Of a stretch of 64,000 bases of DNA, positions 41,484 to 52,640 are shown in pieces. The notes under the pieces were generated by a model. The model was not told the origin of the DNA. It was given only the letters and a program-made list of their open reading frames with translations, and ran no database searches. Numbering within the stretch: the first letter of the stretch is position 1; the number at the start of each line of letters is the position of its first letter. The stretch comes from Epithemia pelagica (taxonomy: Eukaryota > Bacillariophyta > Bacillariophyceae > Surirellales > Surirellaceae), in NCBI GenBank assembly GCA_946965045.2, contig OX337231.1:3596001-3660000 (forward strand), written 5' to 3'. The translations under genes and the position numbers were made by a program.

Positions 41484-41525
41484 GGTTATGGTTATGGTTA
41501 TGGTTATGGTTATGGTTATGGTTAT
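41484..41525. repeat. (GGTTAT)7 hexanucleotide microsatellite
   Basis: Seven perfect GGTTAT units, followed by GGTTT, start 11 bp upstream of the DHX37 start codon and are read as ATAACC in the gene's sense. This places them in the 5' UTR or core promoter. It is not a canonical telomere unit. Confidence 0.9.
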
Positions 41526-42094
41526 GGTTTATGGATCGATTGGAAGGGGGTTGGATGGAATGAGACAAAGAAAAAAAGTAATGCAATGAATGGCTCTCGA
41601 GTGGTCGCAGAAAGGGTGGTTCTTGGGTCGATCAAAAAGTATCGGTCGCATATATTATGGAGGCTATCCCGTATCCCGTTTTGCCCAACCTCTAAAAAGG
41701 AGAGAGACCATGGGACAACGACTTTTGGAACGACACACACAACAATCTAGAAGAGCGAGAATGATAATCTACAGTAGGAGTGGAAACAGCCAACACGGGC
41801 CAGAACCGAACTATATGAATCGGTGTACACAATCCACAGGAAGTACATAAGGTGATGCAAATCACCCACAGGCGGCAGCAATAACAGACACAGTTCGTTG
41901 GCAATGCAGGACGAGTGTGAAATAGACATTCTGCGATTCTTCTTGTTATTAGTAGTATTGTTATGACGGAAACGGAAATGTGTTGTTATGAGAATGACTG
42001 TATGATCGTGTGAAACAATTCCATCCAAAACACAAAACACGAATGTATCTTTTGTACAAGAGATGGATTTGGTCCAAAACGAAAAGAACCTACA
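41526..42094. other. Upstream region of DHX37 / 3' flank of the ARM gene
   Basis: About 570 bp between head-to-tail genes, without a supported frame. Confidence 0.5.
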
Positions 42095-45000
42095 CTACCA
42101 TTGCATCCCTTGTCCTTCTTCTTGTTGTTGTTGGCCTTTGGGTGATTGGGGTCCATACAAGAAGGCCGGACTGCGTTGAAGGAGATTCTTTGTCTGCACC
42201 GCCAAAACATGTGGTGGTGGTGGAGGTGGAGGAACCATAGGTCTTTGGAACGGTCCGTTTGTCCCCACCGCCACGACACCAGGAGGAGGGCTGGTCATGG
42301 GTTCCCACAACCCCGCAAAGCGCTGTTCGGCCATGGACAGACAATACACAATGGACTGGAGGGACGACAAGGCGCTAGGACTTGTCTTCATCATTTTGGG
42401 CAAGTCTCCCGTTTCGTGCAAATACTCCACCACAACCGACAAGCCTTGCATGGCCCACGTGGCACTCACGACATCGTCTCGACCCCCACCCACAATGGTT
42501 CCCGTCGTACCACCCTGCACGGCAAATTCCCACAAGACTTGGACCAAGGCCAAAAACACTGTCTTGGTACACACTTGTTCTTGCACAAAGGCCAAGCCCG
42601 ACGAAGCCAAGGCGGCAAGGCAGGCCACGGAGGAACTCAAGGTAAAGACACCGTACTTGTACCCATCTCCGCCCCGTCGATACAAGGTATTGACGAGCAA
42701 CTGGACAATCTTGGGAATGGTGGTTTCAATTTGACGCAACAAGGTATAACTCATCACGTCCTCACTCCATAATGACGTCGATCGACAGGTCAAGAGAATG
42801 GCCATGGCAGCCTTGAGACTTTGATAGGAGTGACCAATTTCCACCAAGGGTGCCAACAGGGACACCACCGTGCCTTGTTGACACAAGAGGGGAACGGCGG
42901 CATCCACTTGGGCCAAATTCAACAAACAGGTAATGGCCCAGGATGGGGTGGGAGTCTTCCATTGCAAGGGATCCGGTCCCGCGTCTTCCAGACTGGCCAA
43001 GATAGGAACCAGAACCCCGGCGTGGATCAAGGACAGGGCATTTTCGGGAGATTCCGCCAAGAGAGCCAGGGCGGCGACGCACTTGTAGGTGGCAGTGTGG
43101 CCCGACTTGTTGTTGTCGTTGTTATTGTCACGTTTGGATTCGGACGACACTGTATTTTCATTCTCCTGTGGTGTGTCTGTGGATGATGCCACATGGACCA
43201 ATACGGGGACCACATCCTGTCGTTGGACCATGGGTTTTTGATTGCGTTTGTCGGCGGCCAAACTCCAGAGAATGGAACCCGCCTTGGATTGAAGTTCCCC
43301 CGACTCGGTTGTCATGAGATGCAGGACTTGGGACACGAGACCCGGATACCGGAACAGCGGACCCTTGATATTGTATCCAATGGCCAAATTGGACAGGACC
43401 GTACAGGCTGCGAGACGCGTTTCTGGGCGAAAGCCATCCTGGGTCGACAGTTCGTGGCCCATTCCATGGTTGGTCGACAAGGGCGATAGAGCGGACTGTG
43501 GCGGAATCGAGAATCCCTTCAAAATAGCCAACAAGGCCGGCAAGACGCCAGGAGTGATAAAAATCTCCTTCTTGTATTGTTTGGAAACGGACAAGTTCAT
43601 GAGTGTCAAACACGCCGAGTGTGCCACAAAGTCCTTGGTCGATGAAAATTCGCTCATCGTGTCCCTAGTGTTGGTCCGTCTCATCAACAAACCAAATTGC
43701 GACGTGGCTTGCCACAAGACATGTCCCAGGATCTGCAACAAGCCTGGAAAGGACGCCAGGGGAACATCGTTGGTGGTGAGAACCGACAAGTTTTTGAGCG
43801 TCGTCAAGGCATGAAGGCACAAGGTTCGATCGTTGGTCGCTTCATTGTCGTCCTTGACCAGGACCACAAGTTCTTTCAAGGTCTCCATCACACTGGTACT
43901 GCGCGCTACTTTCGACTTGGCTTCCGAGGAACCACAACTCAAATTCATGAGAGTCACACAAGCATGGAGCCGGGCTTGTTCCGTCACTTGCGGGTTCGGT
44001 CGTTGGGGAGTCCCACTCCACCATGGTTGTGTCATTCGAGTAGTAGTAGTAGTCGTCGTACTTGTATCGTGGGTTCCACCACGAGCAATCCAAGCCAAGG
44101 CGGAAAGCAATCCCAATTCGGGCGACAACAAAAAGGTATCCATGGCTTGATGACAGGACAAGGTTCGAATGACTTGACAGGCCGTTTCATGGGCCGCCCA
44201 CAGTGGATCCTGTGGGTCACACCCACGATGCGAGGTCAAGGTGGATGCCACCAATTTCAAAATGCCACTCTTATTCGTGGCATAGGGTGTTGTGTGATCG
44301 TAAGAATGATTCTTGTGGTGGTGAATCGTGAACCAATGCAACTGATGGGACGACTTGGCATGTTGGGCCAAGAAGCGCAACATGAGACACACGAGGCGGG
44401 GTGACTGAGTGTCGTAAATGGCTTGTACCATATCATCCAAACAATACTGATAGTGTTGATAGGCCACACGTTCCAAATCGTCATAGGTTGTCAAGGACTC
44501 CCACGAAGATACAACGGCATGTTGCTGCTGCTGCTGTTGTGGAGGATAATACAGCTGGTTACCCCATCGAAATACGGGCAGGGTCCGTGTCGCCGTCGTC
44601 GTCGCTCCGGACAATGGACTGGATGGTTCGGATGCAAAGGAAAAGGAGGGACCCATGGGATCAAAGGTGGACGAGGAAGGAGGAGCGTTGAGAAAGGGCA
44701 AGAGGTTGCGTTTGCAAGATTCCTTGTCCTTCTTATCTGGACCATCTGCCTCTGCTGCATTCGTATCAGTGTCTTCTTCATCAAAGGCTTGACTCCGTGA
44801 AATGACCCAATCCTCCTGGTCCGACTCATCATCCTCTGGATTCTCCTCGTTCTCGACAGTATTGTCACTATCAATGGACACATCCTCTTGATTCTCCTCG
44901 TTCTCGTCGTCGTCATCATTGTCACCATCAATGGAAACATCCTCCTCCTCCAACAAGGAATCATCGTCCGAATGATTCATGGTGGTATTCGCACCTCGAG

Positions 45001-45478
45001 GAGACATTGTCGTGTGTGGCGTGGGTTCTTGAAAGATTGGACGAAGAACTGGATCATTGGACAATGGTGTGGTGGTTGTTGGAGTCGAAACAGGACTGGA
45101 GGCCTGGATTGCCACGGCGGCGCCACCATCCCCCAAAGTCTGCACATGTGGTGCTGGTGCTGGTGGTGCCGCGAGAGGGTCCACATTTTCGACATTGTCA
45201 ATCTCCACCGACAAGGGTCGTGGAGGCGTCGTAGTTATGTTGTTGTTGTTGTGGATGTGATTGTGGTTGGCCGGGTTATTTTGGTTGGGAGGAGTGTCCT
45301 GGACGTACCATGCAGCCGCAGCCGCAGTGTCTTGTGGTGCTTCTTCTGGTTGTTCCTGGATAACGTCAATGTCTTCGTCGTGAGGAGGAGCCTCGTCGTC
45401 TTCAGGAACAAAGTCGAGACAATTCACCAGACCATGATCGAGATCGGTTTCCAAACAATATTTGGAACGAGGAGGCAT
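42095..45478 (-). CDS. Armadillo-repeat protein with acidic N terminus
   Basis: A 1127-aa single-exon protein from the ATG at 45478. The N-terminal third is acidic and low-complexity (EDVSIDGDNDDDDENEEN, repeated as EDVSIDSDN). From about residue 330 it becomes an alpha-solenoid with armadillo-like units: LHACVTLMNLSCGSSEAK, LCLHALTTLKNLSVL, SACLTLMNLSVSKQYK, RLAACTVLSNLAIGYN, SKAGSILWSLAADKRN, YKCVAALALLAESPEN and WAITCLLNLAQVDAAV, each with the LxNLS-type helix end. The C terminus is Pro/Gln-rich. Such proteins are binding scaffolds; no further domain identifies the partner. It is not obviously beta-catenin, Vac8 or importin-alpha. Confidence 0.85.
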   Translation of the reverse strand: MPPRSKYCLETDLDHGLVNCLDFVPEDDEAPPHDEDIDVIQEQPEEAPQDTAAAAAWYVQDTPPNQNNPANHNHIHNNNNITTTPPRPLSVEIDNVENVDPLAAPPAPAPHVQTLGDGGAAVAIQASSPVSTPTTTTPLSNDPVLRPIFQEPTPHTTMSPRGANTTMNHSDDDSLLEEEDVSIDGDNDDDDENEENQEDVSIDSDNTVENEENPEDDESDQEDWVISRSQAFDEEDTDTNAAEADGPDKKDKESCKRNLLPFLNAPPSSSTFDPMGPSFSFASEPSSPLSGATTTATRTLPVFRWGNQLYYPPQQQQQQHAVVSSWESLTTYDDLERVAYQHYQYCLDDMVQAIYDTQSPRLVCLMLRFLAQHAKSSHQLHWFTIHHHKNHSYDHTTPYATNKSGILKLVASTLTSHRGCDPQDPLWAAHETACQVIRTLSCHQAMDTFLLSPELGLLSALAWIARGGTHDTSTTTTTTTRMTQPWWSGTPQRPNPQVTEQARLHACVTLMNLSCGSSEAKSKVARSTSVMETLKELVVLVKDDNEATNDRTLCLHALTTLKNLSVLTTNDVPLASFPGLLQILGHVLWQATSQFGLLMRRTNTRDTMSEFSSTKDFVAHSACLTLMNLSVSKQYKKEIFITPGVLPALLAILKGFSIPPQSALSPLSTNHGMGHELSTQDGFRPETRLAACTVLSNLAIGYNIKGPLFRYPGLVSQVLHLMTTESGELQSKAGSILWSLAADKRNQKPMVQRQDVVPVLVHVASSTDTPQENENTVSSESKRDNNNDNNKSGHTATYKCVAALALLAESPENALSLIHAGVLVPILASLEDAGPDPLQWKTPTPSWAITCLLNLAQVDAAVPLLCQQGTVVSLLAPLVEIGHSYQSLKAAMAILLTCRSTSLWSEDVMSYTLLRQIETTIPKIVQLLVNTLYRRGGDGYKYGVFTLSSSVACLAALASSGLAFVQEQVCTKTVFLALVQVLWEFAVQGGTTGTIVGGGRDDVVSATWAMQGLSVVVEYLHETGDLPKMMKTSPSALSSLQSIVYCLSMAEQRFAGLWEPMTSPPPGVVAVGTNGPFQRPMVPPPPPPPHVLAVQTKNLLQRSPAFLYGPQSPKGQQQQEEGQGMQW

Positions 45479-48400
45479 GACACTTTGTGTTTTTATGATA
45501 CGGAGGAGTGGTGGCTGGGAGAGGGTGTGGGTTTTTTCAAATTAGATTTTTATGACTGTCAAGGTACGGATGCGTTTTGAATCTCCTTCTTGTTTGTGGG
45601 ATGACGATGATGACAGAGCCGTAGAGGTATGCAAGAGCGAGGGGGCAAGACTGAATTCGATCGGAAAAGGCGACGATTGCCGCAAGCAACCAGAAGCTTG
45701 GTGATATGGCCTTTGGTGGCAAGTGCGGCCTCTAGAGTAGTCGCTTGTTGGACAATGTCCTTGTCTCGCCGTTCAACCGATGAACCAGACAAGTAGGTAG
45801 GAGAGATTGCAATCGTACTTGTGATTGTCTAAGTGTTTGTGTGAATGCCAAGACAATGGCCAAAGCGCAGGCTGTTCTTGTGTCAAGGAATCGTAGTAGT
45901 AGCAGCTGTAGCAATGAGACGACCTCAAGACATGTCGTCGTTATTGTCGTTGTCGTTAATGTTGTTTTTGTCGTTGTTGGGGAATGGGTTCTTCCTCCTG
46001 TTGTTGTTGGAGAGACGACATGATTTCAGATGCAAGCAAGTCGTAGCAATCGTATTCACCTGACAGTAGACAGGACTTGACCAGGACAAACGACACATGT
46101 GAAAGAAACGAACTGAACGACAGGGAATGGACGATGGCCTTGTCTGCGTTGTATTGTTACTCTTGGTAACATAGGCAACACAACGACATTTCACATGCTA
46201 TGATTCAAAAAGGTCTTGGAAAAACAAAAAAGAACAATTAGAAGGGTGACCAGTGGAGGGAGAAACCCATCTGCACCGTTGTTGTTTCGGCTCGCAAGTA
46301 AGATAGTATTCTTGTTGGATCGGTTGGACCGTTGCTCATGGTCGGGATCGGACATCATCCTTCCTATGGATAAGTAGCGAAATGGAGGCAATTTCTCCTT
46401 CCAAGGCCGCCCGGACGAGAATCCGTTGTGTAAGTAATCGATTGTGTGATCAATCCGAATGGCGGCCGGCGATGGTATACTTGCGACCGAAACTAGTTAA
46501 GCCCATGAATCGTGCCAACCATTCACTATAGGACAGTGTGTACAAAAATTTGGCGATATCCCACCACATGACTGAAGTCTCCCACGACCAGAACCAGAAA
46601 ACCAGAAGCTTCCGCTTCTCCTCGCCAGTGCACCAATTACCAATCCAATCCATCCACAACAACACACACCATGGGATCTCTCAAACTACGGTAGAGCTAA
46701 GGTCTGGATATCTCTCCCTTGTGGTTCCAAATACTATCAAGACTCAATGTCATGCATGCCATTGCTCTTATTGGTTCCGATGAATCTGCTGGATACAAAG
46801 GAACAAAGAACGCTGTTTTCAGTTGCAGATTGAGGGACCCGTGAGCAAAAAAACAAAAGAAAGAATGATGGTGTCTCTGCTCGTTCCGGATCCTGTGCAT
46901 TCCATGGCAAAAAGGTCTCGTAACTTATGATACCTGGTGCGCCATGGAGCGTCAAACTGGTTAAATCCATGTCTCTCCGTCTTTGTAACACCCAAGAGAA
47001 CACTGTACCATCCAGGATTCCATGGCATGATTGGCTCACTTCGACCTGGAGCTACTATCAAGTCGAGGCCCGAGGCAGTGGACAAGGCAAAAATGCGGGC
47101 CTTCCGTGACAACGACAAGGAGGAGAAGCACCAGTCCCAACGTTCTTGCGTCCAATGGAAAGTTCTCCGACAAGCCAATCAGAGTTCCTCCTTGGACAAT
47201 CATCCACACGGACTCGATCAAAAACGCTTGTCCATCTCTTTTTTATTGGGAATATGGAGAGACGGCCCCCATTCGAAAGCCACGTCGTAATGTGCGGCAT
47301 CCGACCACGTGTGGTGTATCCATTCCAGCATTGGATTCACCGGTGGACACTCCAAGATTCATGGAGTTGTCTCGGTGTCCAACGGTCAAGGAAAGGAGAA
47401 CATGAAGACGAGTTCCAAGTGTGGTATCCTTGATGAGCTCGAGATTTATTCTACTGGCGCAGTTCCGTAGTCGAAACCCGTCTTCGTTCCACGAGGATAC
47501 ACGAGTGTTTTGTCATGACAGGGCAAGATGTTTTCTGGAACCGCGGACAAGGCTGGTCATTTTATGTTGTGGTATCATTTTGGAGGAGAATGGGTACCTT
47601 GGAACGTTGTCCCCGTTTACAATATACCATGGACCTTTTTTTCAATGGACCATGGACGCGACATTGCCTTTTCAGCCTTGTGTGTGTATGTGTGTGTGTT
47701 CCATGGCTTAGTGTTGAGGTGGGGGGCGTCCAAGGAACCACAGTACGGTTCAGCCGTGTTCCACAAATTCGGTTCACGGCGGTCGGTGGGCATCCAAGAA
47801 GCCACACACAGGTGTAGCTTTAGCTTGCTTCCTCGAAACTGTTTTGTTCCAACGCTAGATTCCATTTCTCCTGGTATTGTACCCTTTCCATTCTCATAGA
47901 ATCATGTGTAAGATATGTACACACACATTCAAAGCCCAGTAGATTGTCGGTGTAGCCTCGACTTGGTGGTTTTCGTTGGGGACCAGGGCGTCAACGTTTC
48001 CAGTGGTATCAAGAGTGTAGCAGATGCAATCTTTCAAAAACAAGAGGTCCTGTGGGCCAGAGACCGTCTTGATGATGGTGGTCCCTCTTGTAAAGTCGAA
48101 TCATCGTCACGTTGCAAACAAAAAACAACAAGTAACAGCAATCGGTCTCCATCTCTCATTTCATGAAGGAAGAGGTCATTGGGGACTTGACAGAGGCCAC
48201 TACGAACCGGAACCATGAACCATCCCCATCGCCGTTGGGAAGTTTGAAGTTTGCTCGGGTCACACGCTTTCTTGGCGGGGGTGGTTCCGAATGGGGTATT
48301 TCCGGGTTCCTTGGCGTGAAGGAGCTTCGAAGAATCCTTTGCCTCCAGCCGGGCGAACCACACCCCACTCTTCACTCTTCGTATTCGTCGCCAGCAGTGT

Positions 48401-50209
48401 CTTGCTGTCAACGGTCTCGAAGGATTCTGATTCGACGACTGGTTCTGATTCGTGCGTTTTTCACAACGCGAAAACGAGAACACCACACCCACACATCAAA
48501 CGACACCCAAAGCGTTGTGGATGCAATTCTCGTTCCATTCATTTTCATAAAAAAGACCAAACGCACTTGGCGTCTGTTGCTCTCTGAAAAAACTCAATTT
48601 GTGTGTGTCAAAAAGACAACAACACTGAATCTTCTCTCTCGAATCTACATACACAAGTCTCTCTCATGATGGTCATTCTAACTCTCTTGGTTTCCTCGAC
48701 ACTGCTATTGGAAGTTGGTTTGGTGCTTGGCATTCAGCGATGCAAACACGAACCAAAGGATCAACCAGAACATGGTGATCACCATCATCCGGAACACGAG
48801 CTTCAACGTCTCTTTCCGTGGTCGTCTCGTTCCGCGTCCTCCTCTCACAATCATTCTACATGGGAACCGTATGATCCCTCGGTCTCTCGTGCCTACCGAT
48901 TGGGCGCCACTGCTACCATCCCCGAAGATCGATCTGTCTGCTTTTCTCGTGATTCTTAAGCCTACACCCCAAGGTTTGCATGGCACGTTGGAGTCTGTCT
49001 CTCTCTCTATGGGATCGTTTGCGTTTTCCTTCTCTCGTCAAGAGAGATTGTATGAGAATCATAATGATTTCCGGAGCCTCGAAAAGGGAACCAACTGTGG
49101 ATTGGGTGCCTGGGCAGAATCCTGTTTCAAGGACTGTCGCAGTGTACTGCAACATTTCATCCGGTAACCATGGGTATGCGCAACCGTACCAAGCTTTGCT
49201 CTGCTCGAGAGTGCATTGTCCTAGACAACACATACCAAACCGTTTGGATCTCTCAAGTCACTCGTGGTGTTGCATCTTCTCTCTCCATTGGGCATACTGT
49301 ACGATCTAGACCAGTTTATTTGTTTACCTTCAATTCATAAGGAACTGTACTACTAGAAGAAAGGAAATTGTATTGTTTGGACGTTAGGTTTGTTTCCTCT
49401 CCGAATAGTTTCGAGATTGATGCGACGCACCACACAAAAGTACCATCCAAGTCTTTTCTCTCGATACCTCCAAAAGATTGAATAGAAACAAAAATTGAAC
49501 TTCTTGACGTCTCCTTTCGTCATACAAACGAAACACTGGGAAACGACAGGAGAGTCGTTGTCACCACACAACAACAAAGGACCATTCACTCATCGGTATA
49601 CCACCAAGTCCCATGTGGTTGCCGCAGGACTCCTCTGCTCCGACGAGATTTACCTACCTACCGGCAATCGATACTCAATACTACTTCTTTTCGTTCGCAG
49701 TTACGATTGCAAGTATATTGATGGAGCCAAACTTGGCGGCGGCAACTCGAACCGACCGAGTGATCACCATCTCAACGGGAGCCATTGGGGTTTGCCTTCT
49801 TGTGTATGGAACTAAAGAGAATCGAAAACGGGGACCAGAACGAGTGCAAGGATTTGCGTGAGTCGAACACTCGTGGTTCCCTGCCTATAGCGGTTGCATG
49901 TGTCGTAGTGCTACACTCTGTTCTTTGGCGACAGGCTATTCTAGTTTATGCGATCTGTGGAATCTTTGTTCCATCTCCTTGTTGGTAGTGCGTATGGATA
50001 TTTATGACTCTGCAACACCGGGATCCACTCTCGAATGTTACAGGGTCCATCTCATAGCACACTCGGAGGAGGATGTCAACAATGGACTCCAAGTCCATCG
50101 TCTCCCCTCCACCAACAACATGCATCGTTTGGGGTGACCGCGGTTCGCCTTCGTGTCATCATCGTCTACCTGGTCGACTGGTCCTCCCGTCTCTCTCTCT
50201 GTCTTTTTA
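45479..50209. other. Gene-poor 4.7-kb region
   Basis: No well-supported gene. Around 46.8-47.4 kb the minus strand shows protein-like stretches in alternating frames (for example APGRSEPIMPWNPGWYSVLLG) broken by stops, possibly the remains of an unrecognised gene. A small secretory ORF at 48666 is listed separately at low confidence. The rest holds only shadow frames. Confidence 0.45.
48666..48959 (+). CDS. Possible small secreted protein
   Basis: A 97-aa frame starting at ATGATG with a good hydrophobic leader (MMVILTLLVSSTLLLEVGLV), followed by a His/Pro/Glu-rich hydrophilic body (HGDHHHPEHE). It has no recognised family and no paralogue in the window. The leader and the ATG are the only support, so it may be spurious. 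Confidence 0.25.
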   Translation: MMVILTLLVSSTLLLEVGLVLGIQRCKHEPKDQPEHGDHHHPEHELQRLFPWSSRSASSSHNHSTWEPYDPSVSRAYRLGATATIPEDRSVCFSRDS

Positions 50210-51757
50210 TTAGTAATCCATGACACTGGCCACCCGCCAATCATTGCGGGGTGGTACCGTGTCCGTATCACTCTTGGGACTACGGCGTCGGCCGCTACGA
50301 CTGCTGCCACGACTGTTTGTACTGCCACGACTATTGGGAGTCGAGGCTGGACTGGCCCGTCGTTGTCCTCGTCCTTTGCGAGGTGCCTTGGCGGTGGTTG
50401 GTTTGCGGGTCACTTTCACCTTTTTGGGTGGAGCCTTGGGTTTGGTCTTGGCGGGTGCCGTGGTCTTGCGGTGAGCCTTGTTGTTGTTGCGGCGAGCCCG
50501 TTTGGTGGGTGGCGTTTCCAGGGCCGCTTCACTACTGTCTTCGGCCGCATCCGACGAGAGTTGTGGTTCGGTGTAACTCACGATGCGTTTTCGAGAGGCG
50601 CGAGTGCTGCCGCGGTTGTTTTGCGGAGAACTACAATTCGTAGTTTGTTTGGCCGTTTTGGATGGCTCCGCCGCCTTTTGGGATGGTTCTCGAGCCGAGT
50701 GTCGTCGGGGACTGGTGCGTCGCGGAGGCGAATCCTCCAATTCCTCTTGGTCATGTTCCGATTGGTCCTTCGCTTCCTCCTCATGATCTTGCACTTCTTT
50801 TTCTTTCTCCTTGCGCACTTTTTTGCGAGCCTCTTGCTTCCCAGTACCCTTCGTTTTCTTCATGGTGTTTGGCTTTGGTTCGGGACTGGTGCGTCGCGGA
50901 GGCGAATCCTCCAATTCCTCCTGGTCATGTTCCGATTGGTCCTTCGCTTCATCCTCATGATCTTGCACTTCTTCCTCTTTCTCCTTGCGCACTTTTTTGC
51001 GAGCCTGTTGGGTCCCAATACCCTTCTTGCTCTTCTTCTTGTTAGGCTTTGGTTCGGGACTGGTGCGTTGCAGAGGCGAATCCTCCAATTCCTCTTGGTC
51101 ATGTTCCGATTGGTCCTTCTCCTCCTCCTCATGATCTTTCACTTCTTCCTCTTTTTCCTTGCGCACTTTTTTGCGAGCCTCTTGTTTCCCCGTACCCTTC
51201 GTTTTCTTCTTGTTGTGGTTCGGTTTTGGTTCGGGACTGGTGCGTCGTCGGGGACTGGTGCGTCGCAGAGGTGGCGAGTCCTCCCGTTCCTCCTCGTCCT
51301 CGTTTTCACAATCGTCGTCGTCCGGTTCTTCGTCCTTCTCTGCTTCGGGTTCCGACTCGAGTTCCCGCTCCTGCTGTGGGGATTTCGGTTTCGTGTTTTG
51401 TTTCGCCGCAGCAGCCGAACGTCCTCGTTTGGAATTCTTTTTCCCTGTGTGGGGTTGACTTGCCGTCTTAGGGGACTCTTCTTCGGGACTACTGGATGCC
51501 GGTGATTTCTCCTGGGGTTCCTCCTCCGCTACGACGGAATCCAGAGAAGAGAGAGACGACGCATCATGACTGCTGCTGCCCGGAGACGTGGGAAGCGTCG
51601 CAGTTTCCTGTGGATCGTCCAATGATTCCGGCACGACACGACCCTTCGTTTTCGTTGTCTTGTTGTTGTTATTGTTGTTGTTGGTAGCCGTTGCCGCGCG
51701 CTTCTTCTTGATTTGGGCCATGGTGGTATTCTTTGTCGTACGACGTGGTCGCGGCAT
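50210..51757 (-). CDS. Lys/Glu/Ser-rich disordered protein with 58-residue tandem repeats
   Basis: A 515-aa protein from the ATG at 51757. Nearly the whole protein is charged and predicted disordered. Residues about 160-350 hold three tandem 58-residue units, each containing TSPEPKPN, a Lys-rich stretch, QARKKVRKEKEKE, a DHE acidic patch and DQSEHDQEELEDSP. A partial unit flanks them. The C-terminal third is basic with RKR, KRARRN and RKGRGQRR clusters, which suggest nuclear localisation and AT-hook-like or chromatin binding. The end VASVMDY is not low-complexity. No enzymatic domain is seen. A nuclear or chromatin role is inference from composition. Confidence 0.7.
   Translation of the reverse strand: MPRPRRTTKNTTMAQIKKKRAATATNNNNNNNKTTKTKGRVVPESLDDPQETATLPTSPGSSSHDASSLSSLDSVVAEEEPQEKSPASSSPEEESPKTASQPHTGKKNSKRGRSAAAAKQNTKPKSPQQERELESEPEAEKDEEPDDDDCENEDEEEREDSPPLRRTSPRRRTSPEPKPNHNKKKTKGTGKQEARKKVRKEKEEEVKDHEEEEKDQSEHDQEELEDSPLQRTSPEPKPNKKKSKKGIGTQQARKKVRKEKEEEVQDHEDEAKDQSEHDQEELEDSPPRRTSPEPKPNTMKKTKGTGKQEARKKVRKEKEKEVQDHEEEAKDQSEHDQEELEDSPPRRTSPRRHSAREPSQKAAEPSKTAKQTTNCSSPQNNRGSTRASRKRIVSYTEPQLSSDAAEDSSEAALETPPTKRARRNNNKAHRKTTAPAKTKPKAPPKKVKVTRKPTTAKAPRKGRGQRRASPASTPNSRGSTNSRGSSRSGRRRSPKSDTDTVPPRNDWRVASVMDY
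50716..51240 (-). repeat. Three 174-bp coding tandem repeats
   Basis: GGCGAATCCTCCAATTCCTC recurs at 50727, 50901 and 51075, exactly 174 bp (58 codons) apart. The units are nearly identical at the DNA level, including silent positions, pointing to recent expansion or gene conversion. Confidence 0.85.
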
Positions 51758-52640
51758 GGTGCGTTCGTATTTTTAGCGAGTAATGTTTCCGGACGGGTGG
51801 ATCACCAACAAAAACACAACGGCCTGTCCTAGAAGAAGGTGCCAAAGGAATTCAGTCTTGGTGGTGAGAGAAGAGGAATCGAGGAACGTGTGGTCTTTCA
51901 CGGACCGACAGGAGAGAAAGTGTCATTTGTGGTACCGCCCCGCTGGTTGAGTTTTTTCTTGGTTTGCCACACACACTCCCGTCACTCCTGAAACGGTACA
52001 GACCCAACACCCAACGTACCTTTGTCCAAGTCTCTCCAAATCTCGTGTGTTGTCAATCGCCAACACCGAAAATGAAAGGTGGGTGCATCCAAACCTGAAA
52101 ATGGTGTGCGGTGTGGTGGGTGTGTTTTTGTGTGTGCCTTCACACACACACAACGTGCTTGGGGGGTCTCGGGTGTTTTGTTGGCACGAAGATTTCAAAA
52201 GTGGAAAAGTTGCTGCCAAGAGCCGGCCGGCGTGGCGCGTGACAGATCGAGTCGCACATGAGTCACTATTGCGTTGCGAAGCACCAAGATTCGCTTCGTC
52301 ATGGTTCCCCAAAAAAGATACGCTTCGCTCTCTCGTGGCATCAATGTTTCTATAGCAACACGAGATTATTCTATCCATTGCATCTTGCATCCTCTTTCTT
52401 GGTAAGCAGCCACGAGACGGTGCAGAAACTAGATGGAATGTGGTGGTCTTCTTCTTCTTCTTCTTCTCCGCGTAAACCGTGAACCCAAAGCAAAAAATGG
52501 TTCCCAGTGTCGACACTGGAGGAACGGGCGACCCTGCCTCATTCGTTCCACGCACGTGCCAAAAAGATCTTGTTTTCCTCACGATCTAATGTGTTCTTCT
52601 TGCATAATACAGACGCTCTCCTCCGTCTCTGACACTACCA
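51758..52640. promoter_or_regulatory. Divergent promoter region, repeat protein / MGST3
   Basis: 883 bp between divergent start codons. It contains short TG/AC and TTC runs and no supported frame. Confidence 0.4.

Noticed and set aside
41484-41525. Interstitial telomere repeat
   Set aside because: The unit GGTTAT is not TTAGGG or another common telomere unit; treated as a microsatellite.
46819-47430. Minus-strand protein-like fragments (APGRSEPIMPW..., DCPRRNSDWL...)
   Set aside because: Stops and frame changes throughout, no recognised domain and no plausible splice sites tying them together; at best the remains of an unknown gene.
47421-47899. Plus-strand frame reading AGHFMLWYHFGGEWVPWN
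   Set aside because: Locally protein-like, but the upstream frame is closed by stops and no family is recognised.
50153-51505. 450-aa plus-strand Leu/Phe-rich frame
   Set aside because: Antisense shadow of the Lys/Glu-rich repeat protein; GAG/AAG codons read backwards as CTC/CTT.
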